Position numbers and translations under genes: made by a program. Shown piece after piece: positions 52,526-61,476 of a DNA stretch of 64,000 nt (the first letter of the stretch is position 1; each line of letters starts with the position of its first letter). The stretch is from Candidatus Schekmanbacteria bacterium (GTDB taxonomy: Bacteria; CSSED10-310; JACPHN01). The notes below the pieces were generated by a model. That model was given only the letters and a program-made list of their open reading frames with translations, ran no database searches and was not told the DNA's origin. Location of the stretch: positions 1 to 64,000 of the forward strand of contig JACPHN010000110.1 in NCBI GenBank assembly GCA_016188575.1, written 5' to 3'.

Positions 52526-53296
52526 ATGACCCCAACTGCACGCGCCGACGGCCGCGCCAACTTTGCGCTGCGGCCAATCCGAATCACGCCCAACTTCACT
52601 GCCGTGCCCGCCGGCTCCGTGCTGATCGAGATGGGCATGACGACCGTCTTGTGCACCGCGAGCATCGACGAGGGTGTCCCCCGCTGGCTCGAACGCGAGC
52701 GTCCCGGGCACGGTTGGGTAACGGCCGAGTTTGCGATGCTGCCCGGAGCGACGCAGCCGCGCGCCACGCGTGAGGCGGCGCTTGGTCGCATCGGCGGGCG
52801 CACCATGGAGATCCAGCGCCTCATCGGGCGGAGCCTGCGCGCGGTTACCGACCTCGGTGCGCTCGGCCCGCGCACGATCGTCGCGGACTGTGACGTGTTG
52901 CAAGCCGATGGCGGCACGCGCACCGCCGCGATCACCGGCGCTTTCGTCGCCCTCGCTCTCGCCCTGGACAAGGTTTGTGCCGCCGGAGCGTTGACCGGCG
53001 TCCCGCTCCGGGATACGGTCTGCGCCGTTTCCTGTGGCCGCGTGGGCGGCGAAGTGCTGCTCGATCTGTGCCGGACCGAGGACGTCGCGGCCGAGGTCGA
53101 CATGAACATCGTCATGACGGGGACCGGCGCCTTTGTGGAGCTCCAGGGAACGGGCGAGGAGGCGGTGTTCACCCGGGATGAGATCGACGGGTTTCTTGCC
53201 GCCGCGGCGGGCGCCGTGAGCGACCTGACGCGGCTCCAGGTGCGGGCCCTTCCTGCCGGGGGTCCTGTGGCGGCTGCCTTTTCGCGCTATTTGTGA
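52526..53296 (+). CDS. rph: Ribonuclease PH
   Basis: A 256-residue phosphorolytic 3'-5' exonuclease that trims tRNA 3' ends. Blocks: FTAVPAGSVLIEMGMTTVLC, ERERPGHGWVTAEFAMLPGA, GRIGGRTMEIQRLIGRSLRA, DCDVLQADGGTRTAAITGAF and the C-terminal VDMNIVMTGTGAFVELQGTG. ATG 52526 chosen by alignment (MTPTARADGRANFALR). Length is slightly longer than the usual 240. Convergent with kinase 2. Confidence 0.96.
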   Translation: MTPTARADGRANFALRPIRITPNFTAVPAGSVLIEMGMTTVLCTASIDEGVPRWLERERPGHGWVTAEFAMLPGATQPRATREAALGRIGGRTMEIQRLIGRSLRAVTDLGALGPRTIVADCDVLQADGGTRTAAITGAFVALALALDKVCAAGALTGVPLRDTVCAVSCGRVGGEVLLDLCRTEDVAAEVDMNIVMTGTGAFVELQGTGEEAVFTRDEIDGFLAAAAGAVSDLTRLQVRALPAGGPVAAAFSRYL

Positions 53297-53334
53297 CGGC
53301 CAGCCGCGGCCATGAGCGCTGGCGCCGCGCGGTT

Positions 53335-56300
53335 CTATGCCGGTGGCGGGGTGCCGGTGACCGGCGTCGCGCCCGCTTCCAGAGCGCGGATGGAGGACAT
53401 GGCCATCGCTGCGAGCGCGGGCGGTAGTTGCAGCGCCGCCGCTGTCTGCCGCAGCTCTTCCACCTGGCCGTCGTCGAGCGTTCCTGTGCACCGCGCGAGC
53501 TGTGCCCGCTCGCACCGGCACAGCAGCGCCAACGGGGCGTTGCCGCTCTGACCGGCCAGGCGCTCGGCGGCGACAAGATATTCCTCGACCGCGGCCGTGC
53601 GGCCGCCCAGCATGCGCTCCGCCAGGGCCAGACCCCACGCCGAGAAGCCCTCGTGCCAGATGTTGCCTACTTCCTGGTGGATGGCACGCGCCTGCAGATA
53701 CCAACTGCGCGCTGCGGCGTAGTCCTGCAAGCTCAGGTGAATGTCGGCGATCACCGCGACGCAGATGCCCTCGCCGCGCCGCCCCCCAATTTCGCGGTGT
53801 AGCGCCAGTGCGCGCTGCGCCGTGTCGAGCGCCTCCCCGGACCTGCCGATTGCCGCGTCAAGCACCGCAAGGCGCGTTAGCATGACGGCCTGGTTGGGAA
53901 GGTTGCCGCTCGTTTCGAAAGCGTGCAGGGCGGCTGCCAGCGCGGCGGCGTTTCCGACGTGATCGCCCCGCGTCTCATAAACGCTGCCCAGGTTGGCGTG
54001 AACACTGCCCGCGATCTCCCGCAGCCCGCGCCTCTCGCTGATCGCCAGCGCCTCGATGAGCCCCGCCTCGGCCTGCGCGAGACGCCCCTGCCTGCAGTGG
54101 AGCAGCGCCTCATTCTGCAGACACTTGCACACAAGCGGCCAGTCTCCCAGCTCCCGGGCGATCGCCAGCGCCCGGGCGAAGCTTGCCCCACTCTGCTCCA
54201 GCCGCCCCAGATCGGCGCACAGCAACCCGAGCAGGTTCAGCGCATCCGCCTCGCCCGCGCGATTGCCCGCAGCGCGGCACAGCCCGATCGCTTGCTCGCA
54301 GTGCTGGCGCGCGACGTCGGAGTGACCACACTGCCAGTGCGCACCACTGAGGCTCGCGAGGCTCCGAGCCTCGCCGCCCACGTCGCCGACTTGCCGCGCG
54401 CTCGCAAGCGCCTGCTCGAGCGTGGCCACCGCTTCCTTGGTCTTGCCGGCTCGCAGCAGGAGCGTGCGCGCAAGCTCGCAGCGGACCGCGACTTCTTCAG
54501 GTTCAGCAACGGGGCACAGCGTGAGGTAGTGCCGGAAGAGCTGCAGCGACTCCGCGTGCGCGCCGGCATCGCGCGCCTGCCTGGCAGCGCCGAGATAGTT
54601 GCGCCGCGCCTTCGCAGTGTCGCCGAAGCCCTCCCAGTGGCTGGCGATGGCGAGCAGATGCCGCTCGGCATCACCCGCGATTCCCGCCTCGAGGCCCACC
54701 GCGGCGCGCCGATGCCAGTCGCGGCGATCGCTCGCGCACATTTCCGCCAGCACCACCTCTCGCATCTTGTCATGGTGGAAGCGGAGGCGGTCGGGTCCGG
54801 CAAGCGCGAAGATACCTCGCCGGGTCAGCAGCGCGACGTCGCGCTCGAGCTCGGCACCATCGCATTGCGCAACGAAACGGAGCAGCTCCCAACTGGACTC
54901 GCGGCCGACCACCGCTGCCGCGCCAAGCACCTGGCGAACGGCTTGCTCCAGGCCCGTGATGCGCCTGCCGAGCAGCCGCCGTAACGCACTCGGCAAGCCC
55001 AGCGCAGCGTACGTGTCGACCGTCGCGTTCTCGGCGCTCGGCTCCGCCACCTGCCATCGCCCGAAACCGTCGCGCCACAGCAAGCCCTCATCGACAGCCG
55101 CTTGCAGGTATTCCGCGAGAAACAACGGATTGCCTTCGGTTTCGCGCGCCAGATACTGCGAAAACAGCTCCGGCTTCATGTGCAGGCCGAGCATGTCCAT
55201 CACCATGCTGCCGATGGCATCGTCGTCCAACCGATCCAGCTCGAGCACCAACATCTTCGGGTCGCTCTCCATCCGCTTTACATCGTCCCCAGCTTCTCCG
55301 GAGCGACATGTGGCCAGGCACAGCAACGGCGATGTCGCCGGGCACGATGAATGAGCGATGTGCTCGACCAGCGCCACGGTGAGCTCGTCGGCCCAGTGCA
55401 GGTCATCGACCAGGAGCAGCATCGGAGCCGCGTTGGCGAGCGCGGCGAGCGCACGCTCCAGCGTTGCGAATGCCAGGCGTCGCAACGTCGCCGGCGGCAG
55501 CTCCGCTGCTCCCTCCGCGGCGCCGCCGCCGAACATCGCGGCCAACGCAGGAGAATAGCGCCCGAGCACCCACGCATGCGCGCCAAGAGCGTTCTCCGTG
55601 GCTCCCGCGTCGCTGCCGCGAACGTGCTCCGCGATCGCTCGCAACAGCGGTTCGAGTGGCGCGAACGGGGTTAGCCCCCGGGCGATGCTTTCGGTCAGGA
55701 TCGCCGCCGGCGGATGACACTCCGCCGCGATGACGCGCACTCTGCGCTCGGCGAGCAGGCGCGCGAGCTCACCCGCAAACCGCGTCTTGCCGATCCCGGC
55801 TTCACCCTTGACCAGGAACACTCCGCCGCGATGCGCGCCGATACGGTTCACACAGTATTCGAGCACGCGGCGCAGCATGTCGTCTCTGCCCGCAAGCCGT
55901 GGACGATAAAGGTACGCCTTCGCGGGGGGCCGCCCTCCGTCCTCCGCGCGCGCTGCCCCGAGCTTGTGGAGCTCCTCCGCCACGTGGTCCATGTGCCCGA
56001 TTCGGTGCCGTGGATCCTTCGCTAGCAGGGCGCACAGCAGCGAGTCGAGTGCTTCCGGCAGGCCAGCGGCGCGACTGGCGACAGGTGCCGGAGCCGCGGC
56101 GAGGTGGAGGCGCAGTACCTCTCCCGGGCTGGCGGCGACAAACGGCGGCGCTCCCGTTACCGCTTCATAAAGCAGACACCCAAAACTATAGATGTCACTG
56201 CGCGCGTCGATCGTTTTTCCCGCGATCACCTCCGGCGCCGCATACGCGGCTGTGCCGGCGCGCCAGGTAGGCGTCAGCTCGTCGGTCCACGCACCCTCCG

Positions 56301-56850
56301 CAACGCCTGGCCGCCAAAAGCGCAAGGTCAGCCCGAAGTCGATAAGGACCGGTGATCCAGTCTCTTTCCGCACGAGCACATTCTGCGGTTTCACATCGCG
56401 GTGCACGAAACCCTCGCCGTGCAGGTAAGCGAGGGGCGCGCACAGTGCCGCGAACGCATCGAGAACGACCCGCAGCGCCTCGCGCCGCGCTTTGCATGCG
56501 TCCTCGCGCGCACCCGTCGCTGCCCCCGCCTCCCAGTGCAACCGGCACAGCTCGATCAGGTTCGCGCCAGAGATGAGCTCCGAAGCGAACCACGGCACAC
56601 CATCGTGGGTGCCCTCGGCGACGATTCGCGCCAGCCCCGGATGACTGAGGCGCGAAAGTGCTCTGATTTCCCGCCGCAGCGCTTCCACGTAGCCGGCATC
56701 CCGCAGCAGCACGGTCTTCAGCGCTACCACCTCTCCCGTCTGCTCGTGTTCGGCACGGAAGACGACGCCCATGCCGCCGGCGCCAAGCTCCTTCCGAAGC
56801 ACGTAAGGTCCCACCCGGCTGCCGCGGCGCAGCGGCGCTGCGCTCTTCAC
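53335..56850 (-). CDS. Ser/Thr protein kinase fused to AAA ATPase and TPR repeats (copy 2)
   Basis: A 1171-residue protein starting at GTG 56850, which overlaps the stop of the AAA-Fis regulator (GTGA), so the two are translationally coupled. Kinase domain: LGAGGMGVVFRAEHEQTGEV, VVALKTV, HRDVKPQN at 150-156, DFGLTL and AGTAAYAAPEVIAG. ATPase: GEAGIGKTRFAGEL near 349 and LLVDDLHWADELTVAL. C-terminal TPR array (about 780-1130). Same architecture as 28783-32406 but diverged throughout. The coupling implies that the kinase controls, or is controlled with, the regulator. Confidence 0.93.
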   Translation of the reverse strand: MKSAAPLRRGSRVGPYVLRKELGAGGMGVVFRAEHEQTGEVVALKTVLLRDAGYVEALRREIRALSRLSHPGLARIVAEGTHDGVPWFASELISGANLIELCRLHWEAGAATGAREDACKARREALRVVLDAFAALCAPLAYLHGEGFVHRDVKPQNVLVRKETGSPVLIDFGLTLRFWRPGVAEGAWTDELTPTWRAGTAAYAAPEVIAGKTIDARSDIYSFGCLLYEAVTGAPPFVAASPGEVLRLHLAAAPAPVASRAAGLPEALDSLLCALLAKDPRHRIGHMDHVAEELHKLGAARAEDGGRPPAKAYLYRPRLAGRDDMLRRVLEYCVNRIGAHRGGVFLVKGEAGIGKTRFAGELARLLAERRVRVIAAECHPPAAILTESIARGLTPFAPLEPLLRAIAEHVRGSDAGATENALGAHAWVLGRYSPALAAMFGGGAAEGAAELPPATLRRLAFATLERALAALANAAPMLLLVDDLHWADELTVALVEHIAHSSCPATSPLLCLATCRSGEAGDDVKRMESDPKMLVLELDRLDDDAIGSMVMDMLGLHMKPELFSQYLARETEGNPLFLAEYLQAAVDEGLLWRDGFGRWQVAEPSAENATVDTYAALGLPSALRRLLGRRITGLEQAVRQVLGAAAVVGRESSWELLRFVAQCDGAELERDVALLTRRGIFALAGPDRLRFHHDKMREVVLAEMCASDRRDWHRRAAVGLEAGIAGDAERHLLAIASHWEGFGDTAKARRNYLGAARQARDAGAHAESLQLFRHYLTLCPVAEPEEVAVRCELARTLLLRAGKTKEAVATLEQALASARQVGDVGGEARSLASLSGAHWQCGHSDVARQHCEQAIGLCRAAGNRAGEADALNLLGLLCADLGRLEQSGASFARALAIARELGDWPLVCKCLQNEALLHCRQGRLAQAEAGLIEALAISERRGLREIAGSVHANLGSVYETRGDHVGNAAALAAALHAFETSGNLPNQAVMLTRLAVLDAAIGRSGEALDTAQRALALHREIGGRRGEGICVAVIADIHLSLQDYAAARSWYLQARAIHQEVGNIWHEGFSAWGLALAERMLGGRTAAVEEYLVAAERLAGQSGNAPLALLCRCERAQLARCTGTLDDGQVEELRQTAAALQLPPALAAMAMSSIRALEAGATPVTGTPPPA

Positions 56851-58733
56851 GGCTGGTGCTCGCGAACGAGATCGCGAATGGCGACTCCCGCCTTGCGCAG
56901 GCGCCAGGCGAGCACATCCCGGGTGATTCCCAGGGCCTGGGCGGCTTTCGCTCCCGAGCGGTGTTGACGCACCGCGGCGACAATGATTTCGAGCTCGACG
57001 TCGGCGTGGCCGCTTTCCTTCCTGTGTCGAACGCGCGCGCGCTCCAGCGCCTCGAGCAGGTCGAGCTGGCGCAACCGCAACCACAGGGTGGCGTTGGGGA
57101 GCTCACCGCCCGCGTACCCGAGCGCCCCGGCAACCTCCCCGTCCAGCGCCATCGCGCGCACCACGCCCCCGTATTCGGTGAGTTTGCGCATGAGTAGCTC
57201 CCGGATTGGCGCGCTCGGAGGAACGTCGCGTTCTGCCGCCACGGCCGTCGCCTCGCCCACCGGGGTGACCGCGACTGCCAGCGGCGCCGCGACAAGCGCA
57301 TCATCGAACCGCAGGTCGGAGCCGAGCAGCAGGGCACGATCGGGGGGGGAAAGCAGTAGGGACCGGTTGATCGTGTTCTGCAGGCCGCGGATATTTCCCG
57401 TGCGGTCCCACGGGTGATTCAGCAGCGCATGCACGGCATCCGGCGCCAGACGCACGGGAGCGGCGCGCGCGAATCTCTCCGCGGCCAGGATCAGGAAGTG
57501 CTGCGCGAGCTGCGGAATGTCGGCAACGCGCCGTGAAAGCGGCGGTAGGGTCACGGCAACTTCGGCAAGGCGCCAAAAGAGGTCCTCGCGAAAGCGCCCT
57601 GCGCGCACGAGGTGCGCCAGGCTTTCATTGGTGGCCGCGATTACCTGAATGTCCACCGCTTCCTCGTCACCACTTCCCAGCGGCGCGAATACCCCCGTCT
57701 GAATCAGCCGCAAAAGCTGCTGCTGCAGGAGCACCGGCATCGCCCCCACTTCATCGATAAACAGCGTTCCGTGATCGGCGAGTCGTGCCTTCCCGGGGCG
57801 GCCCTTTTTCGGAGCGTTCGCGTACCCGGAATCGGCGGCATAGCCGAACAGCTCCGCGGCAAGCGTTTCCGCCGACACCACCTGCGAGCAGTCGAGCGTG
57901 ACGAACGGTCCCGCTTTCCTCGCGCACTCGCAGTGGTAGCCTTCCGCGAGAAAGGATTTCCCGGAGCCGGTTGGGCCGAGAATCAGCAGCCCGACCTTGT
58001 CCGCGTGGGCGATGCGCCGCAGCGGCGCGATCACCGCGCGGGCGAGCTCGCTGTCCTCGGTGCGGTAGCTGCCGAGCCGGAAGGATTGCCCGTGCTGAGC
58101 GCGCAAGCTCTCGACTTCCCGGTGCGACGCCTCGAGCTCCGCCTCAATCGCGCGGTGCCGGCGCAGGAGGTTGAGCAGCGGCTGCGCGATCAGCGTGATG
58201 TCGCGCACGAGATCCACGTCGCAGTCGGCGAAGGGAGGCGCCGCCCACGTCCGATGCACGTACAGGCAGCCGCCAAACGTGCGCGCCGCGCCAGGGTCGC
58301 TGACATCCCACCAGTGCAGAGGCACCACCAGCACCGCCGCCACGTCGAGCGCAAAGAGGCTGGACGATCCGAGTGGCAGCGGCGCTCCCGCCACGTTCAA
58401 CAGCGGCTCGCCGGTGAGGCGCACGTTCTCGAGGATCGCGCGCGATCCCTCTGCCGAGATCGTCGCATCTGCGAGTCTCGTCCCGCTGCTCGTGTACGCA
58501 GTCCATGTCTTGCTCGCCTCGTCATACAACGCGACGAGCCCGACGTGAGCTTCCAGTGCCTGGCTGGTCATGCGGGCAAGGTCGTGCAGCGCAAAGCTCC
58601 AGTCCGCGCGCGCCAGGTAGTCCTTGCGCAGAATGGCCCGCAGGGCCCGCAGATGGCGCCGCTCGGTCTCCGGCTCGGGAGCGGTGGCGGCCGCGGGGCT
58701 GGAACGAAGCCAGTCGGGTATTCGCTCTGTCAT
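56847..58733 (-). CDS. AAA-Fis transcription regulator lacking the GAFTGA loop
   Basis: A 628-residue enhancer-binding-protein-like regulator. The N-terminal 200 residues look like a GAF sensor. AAA domain: Walker A GPTGSGKSFLAEG near 256, Walker B LFIDEVGAMP near 326, FREDLFWRLAEVAVTLPPL and the R-finger region NIRGLQNTINRS. Where sigma-54 activators have GAFTGA after LFG, this protein has GYAADSGYANAPKKG, so it lacks the loop that contacts sigma-54. The C-terminal Fis helix-turn-helix (SGAKAAQALGITRDVLAWRL) should bind DNA. ATG 58733 is preferred to the TTG three codons earlier. Divergent from a gene with sigma-54 promoter and dyads; coupled to kinase 2. Confidence 0.85.
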   Translation of the reverse strand: MTERIPDWLRSSPAAATAPEPETERRHLRALRAILRKDYLARADWSFALHDLARMTSQALEAHVGLVALYDEASKTWTAYTSSGTRLADATISAEGSRAILENVRLTGEPLLNVAGAPLPLGSSSLFALDVAAVLVVPLHWWDVSDPGAARTFGGCLYVHRTWAAPPFADCDVDLVRDITLIAQPLLNLLRRHRAIEAELEASHREVESLRAQHGQSFRLGSYRTEDSELARAVIAPLRRIAHADKVGLLILGPTGSGKSFLAEGYHCECARKAGPFVTLDCSQVVSAETLAAELFGYAADSGYANAPKKGRPGKARLADHGTLFIDEVGAMPVLLQQQLLRLIQTGVFAPLGSGDEEAVDIQVIAATNESLAHLVRAGRFREDLFWRLAEVAVTLPPLSRRVADIPQLAQHFLILAAERFARAAPVRLAPDAVHALLNHPWDRTGNIRGLQNTINRSLLLSPPDRALLLGSDLRFDDALVAAPLAVAVTPVGEATAVAAERDVPPSAPIRELLMRKLTEYGGVVRAMALDGEVAGALGYAGGELPNATLWLRLRQLDLLEALERARVRHRKESGHADVELEIIVAAVRQHRSGAKAAQALGITRDVLAWRLRKAGVAIRDLVREHQP

Positions 58734-58734
58734 T

Positions 58735-58761
58735 GCAGTCAAACGGGCGGCGGATTCAGGC
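58735..58761. repeat. Dispersed repeat copy 7 (right end)
   Basis: AAACGGGCGGCGGATTCAGG resembles the right inverted end of the family, directly at the start of the regulator gene. Confidence 0.4.
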
Positions 58762-58782
58762 TCCGCACGAACGCGGACGCCA

Positions 58783-58825
58783 TGTCACGACACGCAAGTC
58801 GCGACTGTTCCTGCGTGTCATAACA
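58783..58825. promoter_or_regulatory. Paired TGT-N4-ACA dyads, probable activator sites
   Basis: TGTCACGACA (58783-58792) and TGTCATAACA (58816-58825), each a palindrome, lie 33 bases apart (about three helical turns), embedded in a larger inverted repeat (GACACGCA / TGCGTGTC). They are about 80-120 bases upstream of the sigma-54-type promoter, the usual place for enhancer sites, and near the start of the regulator gene. Confidence 0.6.
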
Positions 58826-58900
58826 CGCGAGCCCGTCCTCCGCAACCCGTGGGTAGCCGCCCAGGTGCGAACCGATGCGGGTTTTCCGCCGCACCCGCAG

Positions 58901-58916
58901 TGGCACGGCTCCTGCA
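58901..58916 (+). promoter_or_regulatory. Sigma-54 (-24/-12) promoter
   Basis: TGGCACGGCTCCTGCA has perfect TGGCAC and TGCA with the GG-N10-GC spacing (one base from TTGCA). It is 80 bases before the ATG at 58996. Confidence 0.75.
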
Positions 58917-58995
58917 CAAGAGTCCCGCAGCAGATCATCGGCGCTCGGCCCATAGTGCCGAGCTGAAAAATGCAACGACCACGAGGAGTGCTCTC

Positions 58996-60256
58996 ATGTC
59001 GATTCAAAACACTGGCCACAACCCGTTTTCCCCCGGCTGTTACGGCACCGGCAATCCCGAAGCCGCAGCCGCGATTCAGAACATGAGCTTCGAAACGGCG
59101 GTGCGGGAGCTCGCGAAGCACTTCGACCTGCTCGACACCGCCGCGGGGCAGGGTGGTAAGGACGGGAAGATTGAAACGGCCGATCTGGAAGCGATCCTGA
59201 GCAATCCGGCCGCGCCGGATTCCCTGAAGGCCGCGGCGCGCTTCCTGCTGGCCAATCCCGCCTACCGAAACATGCTCGACGTTGCCGCGGGGAGGGGAAA
59301 CGTCGACGGAACCATCAGCAAGCGAGACGTCGCGGCTGCGCTCGGAGGCGCGCCCGAGGCGGTGGGGAAGAGGCCGGCCGGCGGGTCACCCGAGGTTGCC
59401 GGTAGCCCCGAAGCCGCCGCTGACTGGAGCGACATGTATGAAACCGCTCCCGCCGCGGCGAGCGCGTACGGATTGGGCTGTTGCCATCCGGGGTACGGCA
59501 ATGTCGCCGCTCAACCCGCGGTTGCCGGTTTCGATCCCTCGCAGTGGCTTGGCCTTGGCTCGGTGTCCCAGTATCCCGGGCTCTATTTGGGATTCAAGAA
59601 TTGGCAAGCTGCATTCTCCGGAAAGTCACTCGGTGCCGCCGGTGCGGAATGCGCGGGGAAGGCCGAGGCGGCGGGCAAGCCTGAGGTGGCTGGGAAGGCA
59701 GAGGTGGCGGGCAAGCCGGAGGTGGTCGGGAAGGCCGAGGCGGCGGGCAAGCCCGAGGTGGCTGGCAAGCCTGAGGTGGTCGGGAAAGCGGAAACCGCCG
59801 GTGTCTTCGGGCAAGCCCGAGGTGGCTGGCAAGCCTGAGGTGGTCGGGAAGCCCGAGGCGGCGGGCAAGCCCGAGGTGGCTGGCAAGCCTGAGGTGGTCG
59901 GGAAGCCCGAGGCGGCGGGCAAGCCCGAGGTGGCTGGCAAGCCTGAGGTGGTCGGGAAAGCGGAAACCGCCGGTGTCTTCAGCCCCATGACGTATGAGAA
60001 GGCCGTCGCGCTGCTCGCCAAGAGTTTCGACTTGCTCGACACGGCGGCAGGCAAGGGCGGCAAGGACGGCCTTGTCGCCGTTGGCGACTTGCGCGCCATC
60101 CTGGGGAATCCGGCGGCACCCGCGAATCTCAAGGCGGCTGCGCACTTCTTCCTCGATAACCCCGCCTATCGCAACATGTTGGACGTCGCCGCGGGCAAGG
60201 GCGTGGTGGACGGATTCATCAGCAAGGCGGATGTCAAAGCCGCTCTAAAGAGCTAG
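58996..60256 (+). CDS. Non-Sec protein with two FDLLDTA domains and KPEVAG repeat array (frameshifted)
   Basis: Start ATG follows GAGGAG by 8 bases. The first frame codes 280 residues to 59838; the next frame carries on to 60256. Each half ends in the same 80-residue domain: 'FDLLDTAAG.GGKDG', an LKAAA.F.L.NPAYRNMLDVA helix pair and 'VDG.ISK.DV', with EF-hand-like Asp loops. Between them are low-complexity GKPEVAGKPEVVGKPEAA repeats (59640-59979), and a one-base discordance at about 59810 breaks the frame. No signal peptide. The domain recalls HrpK-type type III translocators from memory, unverified. Controlled by the sigma-54 promoter upstream. Confidence 0.75.
59640..59979. repeat. 54-base tandem repeat array
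   Basis: Units of GGGAAGCCCGAGGCGGCGGG followed by CAAGCCCGAGGTGGCTGG and CAAGCCTGAGGTGGTC. About five to six copies in two blocks; the block end GTGTCTTC occurs twice (near 59809 and 59979), the second followed by the ordinary domain. The frame break falls at the first block end. Confidence 0.8.
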
Positions 60257-60275
60257 CGGCGCATTGCAAGAACCC

Positions 60276-60297
60276 GGCGGCGCCTGCGCGCGCCGCC
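60276..60297 (+). terminator. Hairpin between repeat-protein and ligase genes
   Basis: GGCGGCGC and GCGCCGCC form an 8-pair GC stem with a CTGCGC loop followed by CTTTCCTC. It could stop or attenuate transcription into the ligase gene. Confidence 0.55.
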
Positions 60298-60318
60298 CTT
60301 TCCTCAGGGAGGCCGTCC

Positions 60319-61476
60319 ATGCTTGGCCCAATGTATCGGGATCTCATCGACAACGTGACGTTCTATGCATCCGGGATTCCTGACATCCTCACCAAGGCGG
60401 ACATCCGCGGCAGGGCCGCTGACCTGGTCCATCGTCGGGCTGGAGAGGCCAATCTCCAGGAGTCCTCCACTTCGGGTAGCACCGGCCTCCCCTTTCGCTT
60501 CTTCGAGTCCGATTTCGATCGGCACGTCCACCATCAGTGCTTTTGCCGCCTGTACCTCCATCTTCCCGAGCGCCATTACCGCGCCCTGAGCATCAGCGAT
60601 TTCCCGGAATCAGACCCGGCAGATGCCGAAAGGAGCTCGCTAGTCTACCGTGACCCGTGTGGCGAGGAGGTGGTTCGGCACGAGTTCCGTTTCCTGAGCT
60701 CGCGCGAGAGCTGCGACGTTCTGGCCGATCGCGTCTGGAGCGACTCGCCGCAGCTCCTTGAGGGGTACGCTTCCGCAATCTACCTCGTGGCCCGCATGCT
60801 CTCCGAGCAAGGGCGCGCGCTCTCCTCCGTGCAGGTCATCAGCCCGTGTGGCGAGCACCTCGCTGACGAGTATCGATCCGCGATCGCGGCAGCCTTTCCA
60901 AACGCCAGGATCCTGTGCCGGTACGGCGCCAACGAGCTCGGATCGCTGGCGTGGCAGTGCCCGTGGTGCGATCGTTACCATTTCAACCTGGACTTCTACG
61001 CTTTTCGCGTCCTCGACGGGGACCGCATGGCGGTGACGAAGCGATATGCTTCGGGCTGCCAGCTCGCGCACTACGACCTGGGTGACCGCGTGCGCTTTGT
61101 CGGCATGGGGGAGTGCCGCGTGCCGCTTCCCGCGATCGCGATTCTGGAGGGCCGTCGCGACGACATCCTGATTGACCTCGATGGCAAGACTCTGCCCATC
61201 ATGCCGTATCATCTCGGGGACGTCCCCGAGCTCATTCAGTGGCAGATTGTCCAGCAGCCGGACCGCTCGCTCGATTTCAATGTGATTGCCACGCGCGAAA
61301 CCGCCGATCTTGCGGCGCATCTCACGGCGCGCCTCCGCGCCGACCTGCGGAACTGGACGCTGCCACTGCGCGTGAGCTTCGTTCGCCGCATCAACGGAAC
61401 CCGCAAGTTGAAGCGGGTCATCTCACTGATTCCGGGCGCTGCTCCCGGTCAGAGCTGTTTCGCGAGCACACAGTGA
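60319..61476 (+). CDS. PaaK-like adenylate-forming enzyme
   Basis: A 385-residue protein with AGGGAGG 7 bases before the ATG. SSTSGSTGLPFRFFESDF is the phosphate-binding loop of phenylacetate-CoA ligase-like enzymes; CRYGANELGSLAWQCP is the adenine/core motif (YGxxE) followed by a Cys pair, and 'YDLGDRVRF' plus GRRDDILID complete the adenylation set (A8/D-loop). N-terminal domain is short, so it may be a stand-alone activator of an aryl or carboxylic acid rather than a full CoA ligase. It lies 62 bases after the repeat-protein gene and overlaps the convergent methyltransferase by 28 bases. Confidence 0.78.
   Translation: MLGPMYRDLIDNVTFYASGIPDILTKADIRGRAADLVHRRAGEANLQESSTSGSTGLPFRFFESDFDRHVHHQCFCRLYLHLPERHYRALSISDFPESDPADAERSSLVYRDPCGEEVVRHEFRFLSSRESCDVLADRVWSDSPQLLEGYASAIYLVARMLSEQGRALSSVQVISPCGEHLADEYRSAIAAAFPNARILCRYGANELGSLAWQCPWCDRYHFNLDFYAFRVLDGDRMAVTKRYASGCQLAHYDLGDRVRFVGMGECRVPLPAIAILEGRRDDILIDLDGKTLPIMPYHLGDVPELIQWQIVQQPDRSLDFNVIATRETADLAAHLTARLRADLRNWTLPLRVSFVRRINGTRKLKRVISLIPGAAPGQSCFASTQ

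Noticed and set aside
59583-60145. Minus-strand frames rich in GLPATSGLPAAS
   Set aside because: These are the complement of the KPEVAG array of the plus-strand gene. They have no start site or domain.
34235-60256. Type III secretion system
   Set aside because: Only possible effector-like proteins are seen; no export apparatus (SctV, SctN, needle, ring) is in the window.
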